Source: Tritrichomonas musculus
Taxonomy: Eukaryota; Parabasalia; Tritrichomonadida; Tritrichomonadidae
Assembly: GCA_039105265.1 (NCBI GenBank)
Contig: JAPFFF010000027.1
Span: 124,001-188,000, forward strand
DNA: 64,000 nt
Direction: 5' to 3'
Part shown: positions 9,547 to 21,400 of the stretch, piece after piece
Numbering within the stretch: the stretch's first letter is position 1
How the letters are laid out: each line of letters begins with the position of its first letter
Notes under the pieces: generated by a model
Databases searched by the model: none
What the model was told of the DNA's origin: nothing
The model's input: only the letters and a program-made list of their open reading frames with translations
Program-made: the position numbers and the translations under genes

Positions 9547-11242
9547 CTCTTCATTTTCTTGTTCATCTTTGAATGATTTATCCTTTTATTCGATGTTTTC
9601 AAGCTCTATTTGAGCTAATTTCTTTTTCAAATCATCGTTTTCATGTTCAATTAGAGATAGCTTCTGCTCCAGCTCAATGTTTTCTTTTTCTAATTGTTTG
9701 ATTTTAGATTGAAGTGCCTTGTTATTTCCAGGTATATTTGGTTCAGTTTCAGCTTTTGAAAGAATATCAACAATTTCTTGATTTCCTTTTTCTTTTGCAT
9801 AGTCAATGGCAGTTTTGTAAATTTTTCAATTTAAAATATCATAAATATTTATGTATTTCAACAAAATGAGAAAAAATTGATGCATAATTCTATAAAAATA
9901 AATCAATTCATTTAAATATCTTTGATAGCAATGTCAATGTCATCACGTGCTAATAGCTGTTGAACAATATCAGTATAGCCTTCTCGGGCTGCAAAAATTA
10001 ATGCCGTCCAATATATTTATTTAAATGTAATTCCATAAATAATTGAATGTTTTAATGCCATGAAAATATTTGATATAAATTTCATAAAAAAAATAAATTA
10101 TTAGAATTCTTCTGTAATTGACATCAACTCCTTTACATGATAATAAATATTGAACAATTTCTGAATAGCCACTTTTGGCAGCAGTAATTAATGGTGTATA
10201 ATTGAATGCTTGAGTAAAATGCCATAAAAAATAAGGAAATTGAACAAAATTTAAATCAAAAGTCAAATTACATTAATTATATAATAATTAAATATCTATG
10301 ATATTGATGTCAATATTTTCAGATGATAATAATATTCGAACAATTTCTGAATAACCATATAGTACAGCTTTACAAAATAGGCCATTGTTAAAATATTGTA
10401 TATTTCAATTATATGAAAAAAGTTGAATTTTGATATCATAAATTCTTATGAATTTGAATATCTAAGGCATTGACATCAATATTTAATCGTGAAAATATTT
10501 CTTGAGCAATTTCTGTATGGCCAAATTTTGCTGCTTTGGAAAATGCTCTCTTATAAAATAGTTTGAATAAATTCCATTCAAAATTGAATATTCAATCCAA
10601 TGAACGATCAATTTGAATCTTATTAATGATGTTGCATTCAAATGTCTTTTGAGTCGGTATCAATATTTTTGTGTGCTAACAATTCTCGAAAAATTTCTTT
10701 ATGACCTTTTTCGGATGCAATAATTAATGCTGTGTCATTAAATGTTTGCTTTTAATTCCATAAATAATTGAAAATTTCAATATCATGAAAAAGCTTGTTT
10801 TGAATATCATGAATATATTTGATTTTTAATGTTTTCAATGTTGATATCTATTCCTTCATTTGATAATAATTCTTGAACGATTTCTTTATGGCCTTCTTTT
10901 GATGCAAGAATTAATGCTGTATTATTAACTATTTGATTTCAATACCATAAATAATTGAAATTTTCAATTTTATGAAAACGCTTATTTTGAACACGATGAA
11001 TACATTTGATTTTTAATGTTTTTAATGTTGATATCTATTCCTTCATCTGATAATAATTCTTGAACGATTTCTTTATGACCTTCTTCTGATGCAAGAATTA
11101 ATGCTGTATTATTAAATGTTTGCTTTTAATTCCATAAATGATTGAAAATTTCAATATCATGAAAAAGCTTGTTTTGTATACAATGAATACATTTGATTTT
11201 TAATGTTTTTAATGTTGATATCTATTCCTTCATAGGCCATAA
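9547..11242 (-). pseudogene. Ankyrin array and coiled coil upstream of the kinase domain, interrupted
   Basis: On the minus strand about eight ankyrin repeats run from 11242 to 9775 (examples TALILASKEGHKEIVQELL, TPLITAAKSGYSEIVQYLL, TAIDYAKEKGNQEIVDIL). A coiled coil follows (KQLEKENIELEQKL, 9720-9590) and then TAA at 9586-9588 just before the kinase frame. Each repeat up to the last is separated by about 80-90 bases of AT-rich spacer with stops. The spacer always falls at the same point, after the DIN-x-x-DI end of one repeat and before the F/Y-N-x-TAL start of the next. The 5' end breaks off abruptly at 11242. Ankyrin plus kinase fusions are typical of trichomonads. It is scored a pseudogene because of the stops and missing 5' end. 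Confidence 0.7.
10650..11242. repeat. 187-bp tandem units in the ankyrin array
   Basis: TTGATATCTATTCCTTCAT recurs at 10841, 11028 and 11215, a period of 187 bases in both intervals. Each unit holds one 33-codon ankyrin repeat and one ~88-base spacer, and the last copies are nearly identical. The unit that was duplicated therefore already contained the spacer. A further, more diverged copy precedes them from about 10650. Confidence 0.8.
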
Positions 11243-11380
11243 AGGAAACCAAAACGCGGGTATTTGATATTGCTTTTGCTATTTTCCCAAATATTTTGAT
11301 AAAATGATAAAAAGTATCGGCCAAAAATTCAAATTGAAAGTTTCAAGTTCAGAAAAATTCAGAAGATAAATGAAAATCTG

Positions 11381-11423
11381 CTACATGATATTTTCTCACA
11401 AGAAATATGAATTTATCATGTAG
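11381..11423. repeat. Inverted repeat able to form a hairpin
   Basis: CTACATGATA (11381-11390) and its complement TATCATGTAG (11414-11423) form a perfect 10-bp stem with a 23-base loop. It lies in the otherwise featureless DNA (11243-12632) between the broken ankyrin array and the Myb gene. No function can be assigned. Confidence 0.5.
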
Positions 11424-12632
11424 TATCCTTATTCATTGCATTGAAATCTTGTATAATTCAATATTTGATTGAAATTTCAAATAATATAATTTAGATCTTT
11501 GAAATAAATCATTTTATTACCGGATAATATTATTTTTTATGCATTAATAAATGTATTAAAAACTTTTCAGGAAGGAATCATAGCCAAAATCTCCTAAATA
11601 ATGAAAAATTTAATGATCTTACATTTTTGATATTTAAATCTAGCTACCTTATTCAATATTATTTAATTTGCGTTATTTATGAAAAAAACATTTATGATTT
11701 TTTGCTCCTTTCTTTGATAATAAATAGCTTCCGCATAATTGGCATTGATATGCTTTAGAAACATGGATTTTATCTTCCATAATCAATCTGATTTCGATGA
11801 AAATATTATTATATTGATTTTTGTATATTGTTGTTTTAATCATATTGGGATGCCACACTGTTATTTCTTGCATTTTTACAAAAATATAAGCGACCAAATA
11901 AATCATCAAATATGATTTCAATGAACTCATATAATTTTTAAAATGAAAAAGTTTTAAAAATTGAACGTCGCTCTGAATATTTTTCAATACCCAAACTATG
12001 ATTTTTATTTGTTTTGCCTATTTTGAAAGAATGAATGCGAATTATTAAAAATGAATGATAAATTAATATTTCCCATGAGGTTTTCTTTTGATAAAGCATG
12101 TTTTAAATAATGAAACCAGACTTTTTTTGAATATATATTTTTAATTAAATAAGATAGATAGACCAAATAAAAGCATTATACATATGTATATATATATTTA
12201 TATAATTATAAATATATTGCCTTTCTTAAAACTCTAAATTTTCCCAAAAAATAGATCATCATATTATTTAATTCGACAAAAATCGCATAAATCAGAGAAT
12301 AATGATTTTTATATGTTTGTTTAATAACATATACCAAATATTTAAAATTATATTATATAATTTTTTTGCATAGCAGATCAAGAATTTAATATATATCGAT
12401 TTGTTTAAAAACCAAATAGCATCACAAAAATGTTTGAATGACCTCATACAAATCGCCATACTAACTTTTGATTTATTATATGAAAAAATGAAAAATCCAA
12501 GCTGGATTTTTTCTCCATCCAGGATAACGGGTATCCTACGATAAAATCCAAAATGGACACCATTAATGCATTATAATTTATTTCTAAATACTTTAAATAT
12601 CTGATATCAGATATTAAAAATAAAAATCTTTA
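11424..12632. other. AT-rich intergenic DNA
   Basis: No supported gene. A 104-codon minus frame at 11673-11987 has a CxxC...H...C cluster near its end but no ATG at its start. The remainder is AT-rich, including TATATA runs near 12180. The terminator region of the Myb gene lies at its right edge. Confidence 0.45.
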
Positions 12633-13610
12633 CTAAGAAAAAATATTAAATTCATTGTCATCAAAATTATCATGATGAAATTCATGACAATTTTGATAAT
12701 TTTCAATGTCATTCAAGTTTTCTTGATTAATATTAAAATTATAACTTTCATTAATACCAAATTCTTTTGATTCATCATTCCACTCTATAATATTATCTGA
12801 TTTTATATCTTGATTCTTTGATTTTTCTACAAAATGATCCATTCGACTAACTGTATAATTAAATCTATTTTTGATAGCATTTGCAGTCCGAGATGGGAAA
12901 AAGAGTCTTATTTGAGACCATTTTGGCCCATACTCTTCGAATTTTTCAGCTAAAAGTAAGTCTTCTTCTTTGGTCCAATTTGAATGAACGTATCCTGGTG
13001 CTAAATAATTCATATATCGATCTCTACACTGTCTGGCTGTTTTATTTGGCATCATTGAAGCTATTAGTCTCCAGTTTTTAGGCCCAAAAATGCTAACAAT
13101 ATTTTTTAACATGCTGTCTTCATTTATTGAAAATTTAATACGTGATTTTAGTTTTTTATCTTCCTCGGCTTTAATTGTGGAATCAATGTTTGATATTTTT
13201 GGTTGTGCTATATTGAACTGAATATCATACTTATTTATCAATCTTAACATTGAAATTGCCATTTGCTGATCTAACACAGAGTTTTGATGTATAGAGTAAT
13301 TTATTGAGGATTGAATTTTTTGCAATTGTAATCGATCTTTTTTTGACATATTCATTGTTTTTTGAGTTTCTTTATGATTAATGAAAAATATGTTTTCATT
13401 TTCCAAAATGCTTTGTTCTTTTCCTTCAATGCTTTTGATACCATCGTTTTTAATTGATGGAATTTCGTTGGTACAAAATAAATCGCTGCTTAAATTTATA
13501 ATTGTAGAATTGAAATCTTGCGCAACATTTTGTGTTTTTAATTTAGTTTTAGATGAATCATTTTTTGAATTATAGCCATTAATTTTTGGTAGTGGAAACG
13601 ATTTTTCCAT
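12633..13610 (-). CDS. Two-repeat Myb-like DNA-binding protein
   Basis: A 325-residue nuclear DNA-binding protein with two tandem Myb repeats. The first, at 158-205, has Phe160 in place of the first Trp, then Trp180 and Tyr199 as core aromatics. The second, at 210-255, has Trp212, Trp231 and Phe250. Recognition helices are TARQCRDRYMNYL and TANAIKNRFNY. The ~150-residue N-terminus is Ser/Asn-rich and looks unstructured; the C-terminus is acidic. Two-repeat Myb proteins are a large family in trichomonads, where some bind promoter elements. This one probably acts as a transcription factor on unknown targets. It uses the first ATG of the open frame. Confidence 0.85.
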   Translation of the reverse strand: MEKSFPLPKINGYNSKNDSSKTKLKTQNVAQDFNSTIINLSSDLFCTNEIPSIKNDGIKSIEGKEQSILENENIFFINHKETQKTMNMSKKDRLQLQKIQSSINYSIHQNSVLDQQMAISMLRLINKYDIQFNIAQPKISNIDSTIKAEEDKKLKSRIKFSINEDSMLKNIVSIFGPKNWRLIASMMPNKTARQCRDRYMNYLAPGYVHSNWTKEEDLLLAEKFEEYGPKWSQIRLFFPSRTANAIKNRFNYTVSRMDHFVEKSKNQDIKSDNIIEWNDESKEFGINESYNFNINQENLNDIENYQNCHEFHHDNFDDNEFNIFS

Positions 13611-14519
13611 ATATTGGATCGATTAATTTTCGATTAACAATAAAAGTGAAGTATCATACATACACAAAAGTCATAATGGATACAACTTTTTCAATGTTAA
13701 ACACCAGAATTTTTGATAAAATATTGAATTTTAATCAAATAAAAAAATTTGTTAGAATTATGAAATGCGAACAATTACTTAACCAAATTCATTTCTTTTT
13801 AGTTTTTACTTATATATGAAAATAATATATCATCGTAAACAGAAATAATTCATAACCTTTTTAAAAATGATATGAATATAAAACTATCTTGAAATATAAT
13901 CATTATTTTCTTTTTATATTTTATTAATTAAAGTATATTAATTAAAATAATAATTGTTTGCTATTTTAAATCATCTATTACAATTTTTAATGAAAGATAT
14001 AATTGAAATAATATACTAAATTCTAGAGCATTTTTTATTACAAAATCAGTTTTGTAAAATTGGAAAATGTTTTGCAAAATAAGAAAATTCACAATTTGAA
14101 AGGGAATATTAATCAAGCACATTAATCGAAAAACCGATTAAAATTCGTAAAATAAAATCATTTATTTTTCAATAACAAATTTGTTTTAAAATTTTAAATG
14201 AACTTTTTCTTAAGGTGGATCCGATAAACCTCTCAATTTTTAAACGAAAAAAACATAAATATCTCATCATAAACTATATTTTATTCTCTAATTGAATTAT
14301 TATTTAATATGTATATAAATGAATGTATTTATATTTTTAATATATATTTTCAATTTAACTAAATCATCAAAATATTATTTCTAATTTATGACATGTTTTT
14401 AATATATTAAAAATTGCATCATAACTATTTGGAATGGTTATTTCTCTGTAAATTGGATATATTTTTATGTATATATGGTTTAAATAAACTTTTTGAAGAT
14501 TAAACTTTTATAAATTCAG
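13611..14519. other. AT-rich intergenic DNA
   Basis: About 0.9 kb with no supported gene or RNA. Small frames here lack family resemblance and have the composition of random AT-rich sequence. It holds the presumed promoter of the Myb gene at its left edge. Confidence 0.5.
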
Positions 14520-15490
14520 CATTTTGTCCCTGCAGAACCATATAAAAAGGAAACCAATGATAATTGGAAACACTTTCCGAGTTATACAATTGATTTGCAT
14601 ATTTTTTCATGATAGGAGTATTGAAATATCTAAAACAACATATGCTAATATTAAAACTAATGGCAACAATCATGGCGGAGGAAATGCTAGGTCATTATTA
14701 GCTATAATAGCTGATTCATATTTCCCTAACTCTAAGTCATAAATAATGAAATATATCAGGTCATTATAATATGGTAATGATTGTGCAATCATTCATATAT
14801 ATGAAAAAACAATATTAAATATAAATATTGAAATCATTGATTGCATATTTAATCAGAATATAGCTTATATAAGTAGTGATGCCATTTCAATACCAGCTAC
14901 TAGTTTTTTGTTAACTCAAAAGATATACCTCTTCCTGGTTCAGAACCAACAGAAATACAAATTGAATCATCCTCAGATCAGAGTCAACATAATTCATGCA
15001 CATAACTCAAGTCAAAGAAATCATCATCAAACAAATTGGCAGGACTGTAGATTGACTCCACACTACCAAAATCCCCTGATGAATCATATCAAAATCAGAA
15101 AAACTAATATTAATATTAGTTCCTTCAACATCGTTAGAATTGTCATGTGATTCATCATTAGAAAAAAAATCGAAGTTGATTTATCGTCAGAAGAAACTCC
15201 AGTTGATTCGCCATCAGAAGAATTACTCTCAAATTCATCTAATGAAGAATATTAAAGTCATAAATCATCAGATAAATTGCATGTGGATGACTCATCACCA
15301 TAAATTTATTAAAAATTATTATTAGGACCAAGTCAGGTTGATTTGTCTTCAGAAGAAACTTCAATTGATTCATCATCATCAGAATTACCAGTTGTTTGTA
15401 TCCCTAATTTTTCATGGAATGATATATTGAAATTATATGAAAAATATTTTCTTACATATTGCAATAAAAAAGTAATCACATCATTAATTT
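14520..15490 (+). pseudogene. Degenerate Ser/Glu-rich coding remnants
   Basis: Several short pieces with coding-like composition lie in different frames: one ending NHGGGNARSLLAIIADSY (to 14742), then acidic Ser-rich pieces (EVDLSSEETPVDSPSEEL near 15170-15250 and VDLSSEETSIDSSSSEL near 15337-15390), and a last piece IPNFSWNDILKLYEKYF (15400-15460). The repeated VDLSSEET motif points to an internal duplication. Stops and frame changes break it throughout. The parent gene is not recognised. Confidence 0.35.
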
Positions 15491-15902
15491 GACTTTAATT
15501 TTGATTCTTTCATCAAACTTTTTGAAATAAAATTTTTGACAATTTTTTAATTTTATCAAATAATTGTCCTTAGAGGTCAAATATATTAAACATCAAAATA
15601 TTACTCCACATTACACAAATATGATTTTATACAGTTTAAAGCAATGTCTTATTTAAATTTACAGAAGTTATTTAATATGATTTCAATTCTTTTCTTAACT
15701 GTATTCTCTCAACTCTTTTTAATTATGTTTCATTAAAGATTTATCACATTTAAATTTAAGTGATTTTTATTACGTTACATCAAGTATTTATACAATTTCC
15801 AAAATTATTTGTTAAACAATACTAGTAAAATTTTTGATGACATTTTGATGAATTTTAATGGAGTTTAATATAATTATTTAAACAGTCTAATTAATTTTGA
15901 AT

Positions 15903-16676
15903 ATGCTTGATCATCTAAATATATTGAAAGCTTATGGAATTTTTCTTAGTGATGAAGAAAACCCTCCTTCAATTCTTCATGAATATTGTCCTGAAAATCT
16001 CGAACAAGCCATTAAGAAAAAATTATTTAAAACTTTCAAATTGTTTGTATCATTTATCAAATAGCTGAAGGAACGAAATATATTCATTATAGAAATATAA
16101 TTCATAGGGATTTGAAACCAACAAATATTCTAATTGCATAGGATGGTAAAATAAAAATTGCAGATTTTGGAATCTCTAAATTGTTTTCAAATGAAGAACA
16201 AACAATGACAATTAGATTAGGAACTCCAAAATTCATGGCACCAGATGTGTTAAGAGATAATGATTATAATGAAAATTATCTATAAAAAGTATTGAGAAAA
16301 ATGTGTTTTATTTTTGTGTACCATTCAAAAAGTTGTGCTAACATGATTATATCCACCAACTATTTTAAATATTTGATAGAGATTAATTTTAATTATCACG
16401 TTGGCTGGAAATCTAAAAGGATAAAAATGACAAAACCCAATAAAATATGTTCTCCTTCAATTTTTAATAAAGAATGCTTTTATTTTATGTTTTAAACATA
16501 AAGATGCTTCTAGAGATTTTCAAACTAGATCTATTAAAACACAATCTGATTCAAAACCTAGAATTATTATGGATAATTTATTTCCAATTACCTTCAGAAA
16601 AATGGCAAAGAAGCCTTTCAATATTGAAAAAGCTTTTAAAAAGTTGAATTATTTGAATATTCAAGATTCAGCATAA
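15903..16676 (+). pseudogene. Decayed protein kinase gene
   Basis: Kinase signatures appear in order but in a broken frame: NMLDHLNILKAYGIFLSDE and a hinge-like ILHEYCPENLEQAI near the start, [12 protein letters not shown] around 16101-16135 with the catalytic Asp kept, a premature TAG right after it, IADFGISKLF with intact DFG, LGTPKFMAPDVL, then more stops after 16280. The final piece KAFKKLNYLNIQDSA ends at 16676. Stops and frameshifts show it is dead. Conservation of HRD and DFG implies that its ancestor was an active Ser/Thr-type kinase of the trichomonad-expanded set. Confidence 0.75.
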
Positions 16677-16807
16677 TTGGGACGAATTCTTTTAATAAAA
16701 ACAGATATTATTGCAAAAATCTTTTAAAATATGCATTATATTTTCAATTTATTTTATTCAATTTTTTTTGATTTTATAATTGGCCTTATAAGATCAAAAT
16801 GAAATAA

Positions 16808-18434
16808 ATGATAAATGAAAAAATTGCCCAAATTTTATCTGAAGCAGAATCACTGGGCTGCCCAGCTCAAAGGGAAGCGTTAATTAAAGAGTACACTACA
16901 TTCAAAATCGGAGGCAAATGCGATTTACTTGTTAATCTCAATGGAGAAGAAAGTGCAATCAAGCTCATTCCACTTGCTGAACGTCTTGAGGTTCCATATT
17001 ACATTTTCGGGAAAGGATCCAATCTTATTGTTGATTCATCTGGGATTGATGGGGTAGTTTTTGTATTTGGTGATAATTTTTCCAATATAGTACAAAAAGA
17101 CGATACAACTTTAATTTGTTCCTCCGGAACATCAATTCCACAAATATGTGAAGCCTGCTTAGAAAAGGGCCTAAGTGGATTTGAATTTGCATATGGTATT
17201 CCAGGAACTCTTGGTGGCGCTGTTTACATGAATGCAGGTGCTTGGGGAGGAGAAATTAAAGACGTTGTCACCGATGTAAAAGCAATGGATCGACAAGGGA
17301 AAATTAAAGTATACAATTTAAGTGAACTTCACTTTTCTTATCGTCATAGCCGTTTTTCAGAAACCAAAGAAGTAATTTTATCTGCACATATTCACCTTAA
17401 AAAAAGTGATAAAAATGAAATTAAATCAAAAATGGATGAATTATACCAAAGAAGAAAATCAAGACAGCCAATCGAATTTCCAAGCGCTGGAAGTAAACTG
17501 AAAGTAAAAACTCAGACCACTAATTGAATATAATTTGAATACTTTATATGATCGTTATAAATTTTTTATATTCAAATTCTTGATCGTATATACGCTTTTA
17601 TATTCAAAAAATGGTATGAGTTTTTTCCCAATTGAATTTTATTAATTTTCAATGATTAATGATTTAAAATTGAATAAAAATGGGTTTTACTAAAAAAATA
17701 GTTTTGCTCTTTTTTTCATTAGGATCGCTTTCTATTTTCATGAAAATTAATATAAAAATAATTTTCTTATTGTAAAAAAACAGTTGATACGTACTGCGCT
17801 ATGTCGTGCGGTTCAATGAGATATGATCAAAAAATAAAAAGAGTAAAAAACCTTGTTTTGGCGCATAACTGAAAATTTTTAATGACGTCTTCTTGTTGTT
17901 GAGTGTATTACGTGAAATTTGGTGTTTTTGATTGAAAATTGGTTAAAAATTTTATATCTGAATAGATCAAATAATATAACAAATTGTAATGTTTAAAGAG
18001 TAAAAAAATTCTTTGATGCATATTTAGCGATTACTTGAAGTTTTTGCTGAGATATTGATGAAATTCGAAAAAAAAAATTGGTAAATAAGATTTTGAGATA
18101 AAATTTTATAAAATTTTAAAAATGAGAAGAAATATTTTATGTCATAATAATTGAGGGAAAAAATAGTGGTCTGCCTTTTTACTTTTAGTTTATGTTCAAA
18201 AACCCAGAAGGAACATCGGCGTCACTTTTGATTGACCAGTGTGGACTGAAGGGAAGATCCGTGGGCGACGTGGAAGTGAGTACAAAGCACGCTGGATTCA
18301 TTATAAATAAGGGAAATGCTGACTTTTCTCAGCTTATGAAATTGATTGAAATTGTGAAAGAAACGGTCAAAGAGAAAAAAGGATTCGAACTTCAATGTGA
18401 GCCACAAATAATCTGGGGAAAATCAAAAAGCTGA
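16808..18434 (+). pseudogene. murB: UDP-N-acetylenolpyruvoylglucosamine reductase (MurB), interrupted by an inserted element
   Basis: MurB reduces UDP-GlcNAc enolpyruvate with NADPH and FAD in bacterial peptidoglycan synthesis. Signatures seen are TTFKIGGKCDLLV and GKGSNLIV (FAD binding), GIPGTLGGAVYMNAGAWGG, YRHSRF and FPSAGS, whose Ser is the catalytic acid, then after the insertion FKNPEGTSASLLIDQCGLKG and the C-terminal Glu in CEPQIIWG. The 5' piece ends at an artificial stop (17525-17527) and the 3' piece runs 18193-18434. Removing the element at 17496-18190 and one TA restores a single frame of about 310 codons, the usual length, with Met in place of the common Val before FKNP. A bacterial origin by transfer is likely, since eukaryotes normally lack MurB. 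Its role in a protist without a known wall is unclear. Confidence 0.9.
17496..18190. mobile_element. 695-bp TA-flanked inverted-repeat element (mariner-like MITE)
   Basis: 27-bp terminal inverted repeats at 17496-17522 and 18164-18190 agree at 24 of 27 positions. The left starts AACTGAAAGTAAAAACTC and both end with CAGACCACTA on the inner side. TA flanks both ends (17494-17495 and 18191-18192), as in Tc1/mariner insertions, whose repeats are of similar length. No transposase frame is present, so it needs enzyme in trans. It sits inside murB, whose two halves are otherwise intact, so insertion is probably recent. Confidence 0.85.
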
Positions 18435-21400
18435 TATTTGCATTCATTATTATATTTTATATGATAAGAAAAAATAAATAAACATTATTCAAAATGCATA
18501 TTTTTTATTATTTAATTATAGCTTCGTTTATGATTCATTCTACATGTATATGAAGAGAGAACTAACAAGAATCAGCTTTTATTAAACTTTTTTAAGTAAT
18601 CAGTTTAAAAAGTTTAAAAATTTTGATAAGTAAAAAAAAAAAAAATTCAATATTGATAATCAATCTTTTATTTTTTTTTCATTATTAATATCAGAGATAA
18701 AATCTTTGATTTGATATTGATATCAGAAAAATGGATCAATTATCGATATCGAAAAACGAGACTTAACAAGCCAGAGGTATTCATGTGAAGTGAAAACTCG
18801 TTATTTGATTTTTTTATTTTTACTTCAATTGAATGAATATTTTATCTTATGAAAAAATATTAAGATTATTTACTTCTATATATCCAATACTGACATTTGC
18901 CATAATTGGTTTTAATGGATGTTGAGAATTTAAAAACAATTTAAAAAATAATGTTTCATCTATATCTCGAGTCAAATAAAATATTTATGAATTATAAATC
19001 AATAATAATATTTTATATTTTATTTATAAAATATATTATCTGTTATATATCCAATTTATTAGCCATATATAAATTTAAATGCAAATTTACATTAAAAAAT
19101 TAAGAAAATGACTTATTTCTCAATTGATTTACGAAATAATTATATACTAATTGTACAATATAATAATAATAAATATTTAAATAAATTTTATTATGTAAAT
19201 AAATTACTCTATACTCTCATTTTAAAGAAAAATGTAATTTTATATTTTGCATTATTTTGAATTATTTTTCATCGTATTTTGGTACGTTATTATTTTTTAG
19301 TGACGTGAGATGATTATTTTCGGTGAAGTGAAGTTAATAGTGAAGTGATTCTTGAAAAATTTAAATTTCCTCATTTTCTTAAAAATATTATTAAAAATAT
19401 TTTTTATATAGTAAAATTATTATGTACTATATTATAAAAATAACTTTAATATTTAATATATTGAAAACCAAAAAATAATCACAATACAAAGCAACATATT
19501 TTTTTAGAAATTCAATTAAAAATCATCGTTTAATTGAATTTTTCATTTTTTTTTGTTAATTTATCTATTTAATATATAATGTAAAACTTAAATATAAAAT
19601 TCTAATAGTATATGATATATTATATATAATATATATATAAAATAAAATAATGTTTTAATAACAATACTACTAGGATAAAAAATGTTTATTATTTCAATAT
19701 AAAAAATATAATAACTGAAAAAGTTAAAAATTTATAAAAAATAAAAAAAATATAAACAAGTGTATCTCTAGAAAATAAATATTTTTTAAACATATAAGTA
19801 TTATTAAGTTATCAATATATATATACAATAATAATTAATAAAACAAAATTATATATATATTTATATTTCATCAATTTTTATATAAAATAAATTATATAGC
19901 CTCTCAATTATAAAACGATTCTTATTCAGAAAAATAAAAATAGAAATATCTCAAAAATAGGAGTATAAAATTCTTATCCATTAAAGCACATTCTTAGTTT
20001 CAAAATAAAAATAAAGAAAATATGATCAAAATTACAATATTTCGTCAATTTCTCTACATGAATACCTCTAACAAGCCTAAGTACATATTTATGAACATTT
20101 TGAATTTATTTAAATATATATATAAATATAATTTACGCATACAGACTCATTTAATATTTATTTAACAAAGTATACAACTATATGAGCTTTGTTTTTAATT
20201 TATAATTTCAACATGACAAATGATAATATAACTTTTTTTTTAAAAAAAAATGCCCATAAAATTTTTTTATATTACAAAATCTGTGTTATATTTATTAAAT
20301 CTTATTTAATAAGATTCTTGTTCTTTTTGTAATATTCAAAGTAACTTAGAAATTTGTTCTGATAAGTGGTTTCCAAAATCATTATGAAAATAATCATTAT
20401 GAAAAAAGCATTCTTTATTTAAATGAGATTATTTTCATATTAGGTTTCATAATATGCAATGTCTTAGCAATGATAAATTGCTATTCTCATAATTGTGCCT
20501 TTGAAATTTTTGTATTCAATTTGTCAGCATAATCATCATTTAATTTGAATTGAAAAACGAATTTTTTAAAAATTTTAAATTCATCCTTCTCTCATCATTT
20601 TTTATAATACTTCACCTTGCTTCACTTCTGTACAAAAGAAAATCACGTAAACTATAAATTTTTTTTTGAAAATTTGGTTTGTAGAAGAGTGAGAATGAAA
20701 AATAAAAACCATTATTAAAATTCATATTAATCAAAATTATATTAATATTTTCATAATAATTATTTTTGTTCATTTAATGGCAAAAATGTTTGGCATGTAA
20801 TTGGCAATGAAAATCTTTAATTATATAATATCATGAAAACTGATAATTATTAGTAATAGTCAAATAAGCATATTAAAATAATATAGAACATTTAATTAAC
20901 ATTTTTAAAAGATGTTTTCTTAAAAATCATGCTATTTTTAAATTTAAATCCTATGATCATCTTTGACTATATGTATTTTCAGGAAATCATACATCATTAT
21001 ATAAACAATTAAACCATTATTCGATTTATATCATGATGATGATCCATACATCAATTTCTTTATTAAAAAAAAAAATAATATATTTATATCAAAATCATAA
21101 ATGAAAGCTAATTCTTTTGCATAACTAAATAAAAACCAATAAATTTAATAAAAAATCATTAATTAAACATTTTAATTTAATGAATATGATACAAAATTAG
21201 AGACTTGTAAAAATTCGAATTTTTGTAAGATTTCAATAAATAGTATTTTTAATGGTCATTATTTAGTTCTGTAAAACCTAAAATCAATTAAATAAATGAT
21301 AAAATGCATAATAAAAAGGAAAAAACGTAGTCTTTTGAAAATTGAATAAACTTCTGAAAAAGGATTGAATACTTATAAGATATGTCATGATTTTTTATTT

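Noticed and set aside
9820-11242. Ordinary spliceosomal introns between ankyrin repeats
   Set aside because: Spacer 5' edges (after the DI codons) lack GT, and no trichomonad branch/3' motif of the ACTAACACACAG type is present.
11673-11987. Small zinc-finger-like protein on the minus strand
   Set aside because: The frame has no ATG at its start and the first half is random-looking. Only a short CxxC...H...C cluster is suggestive.
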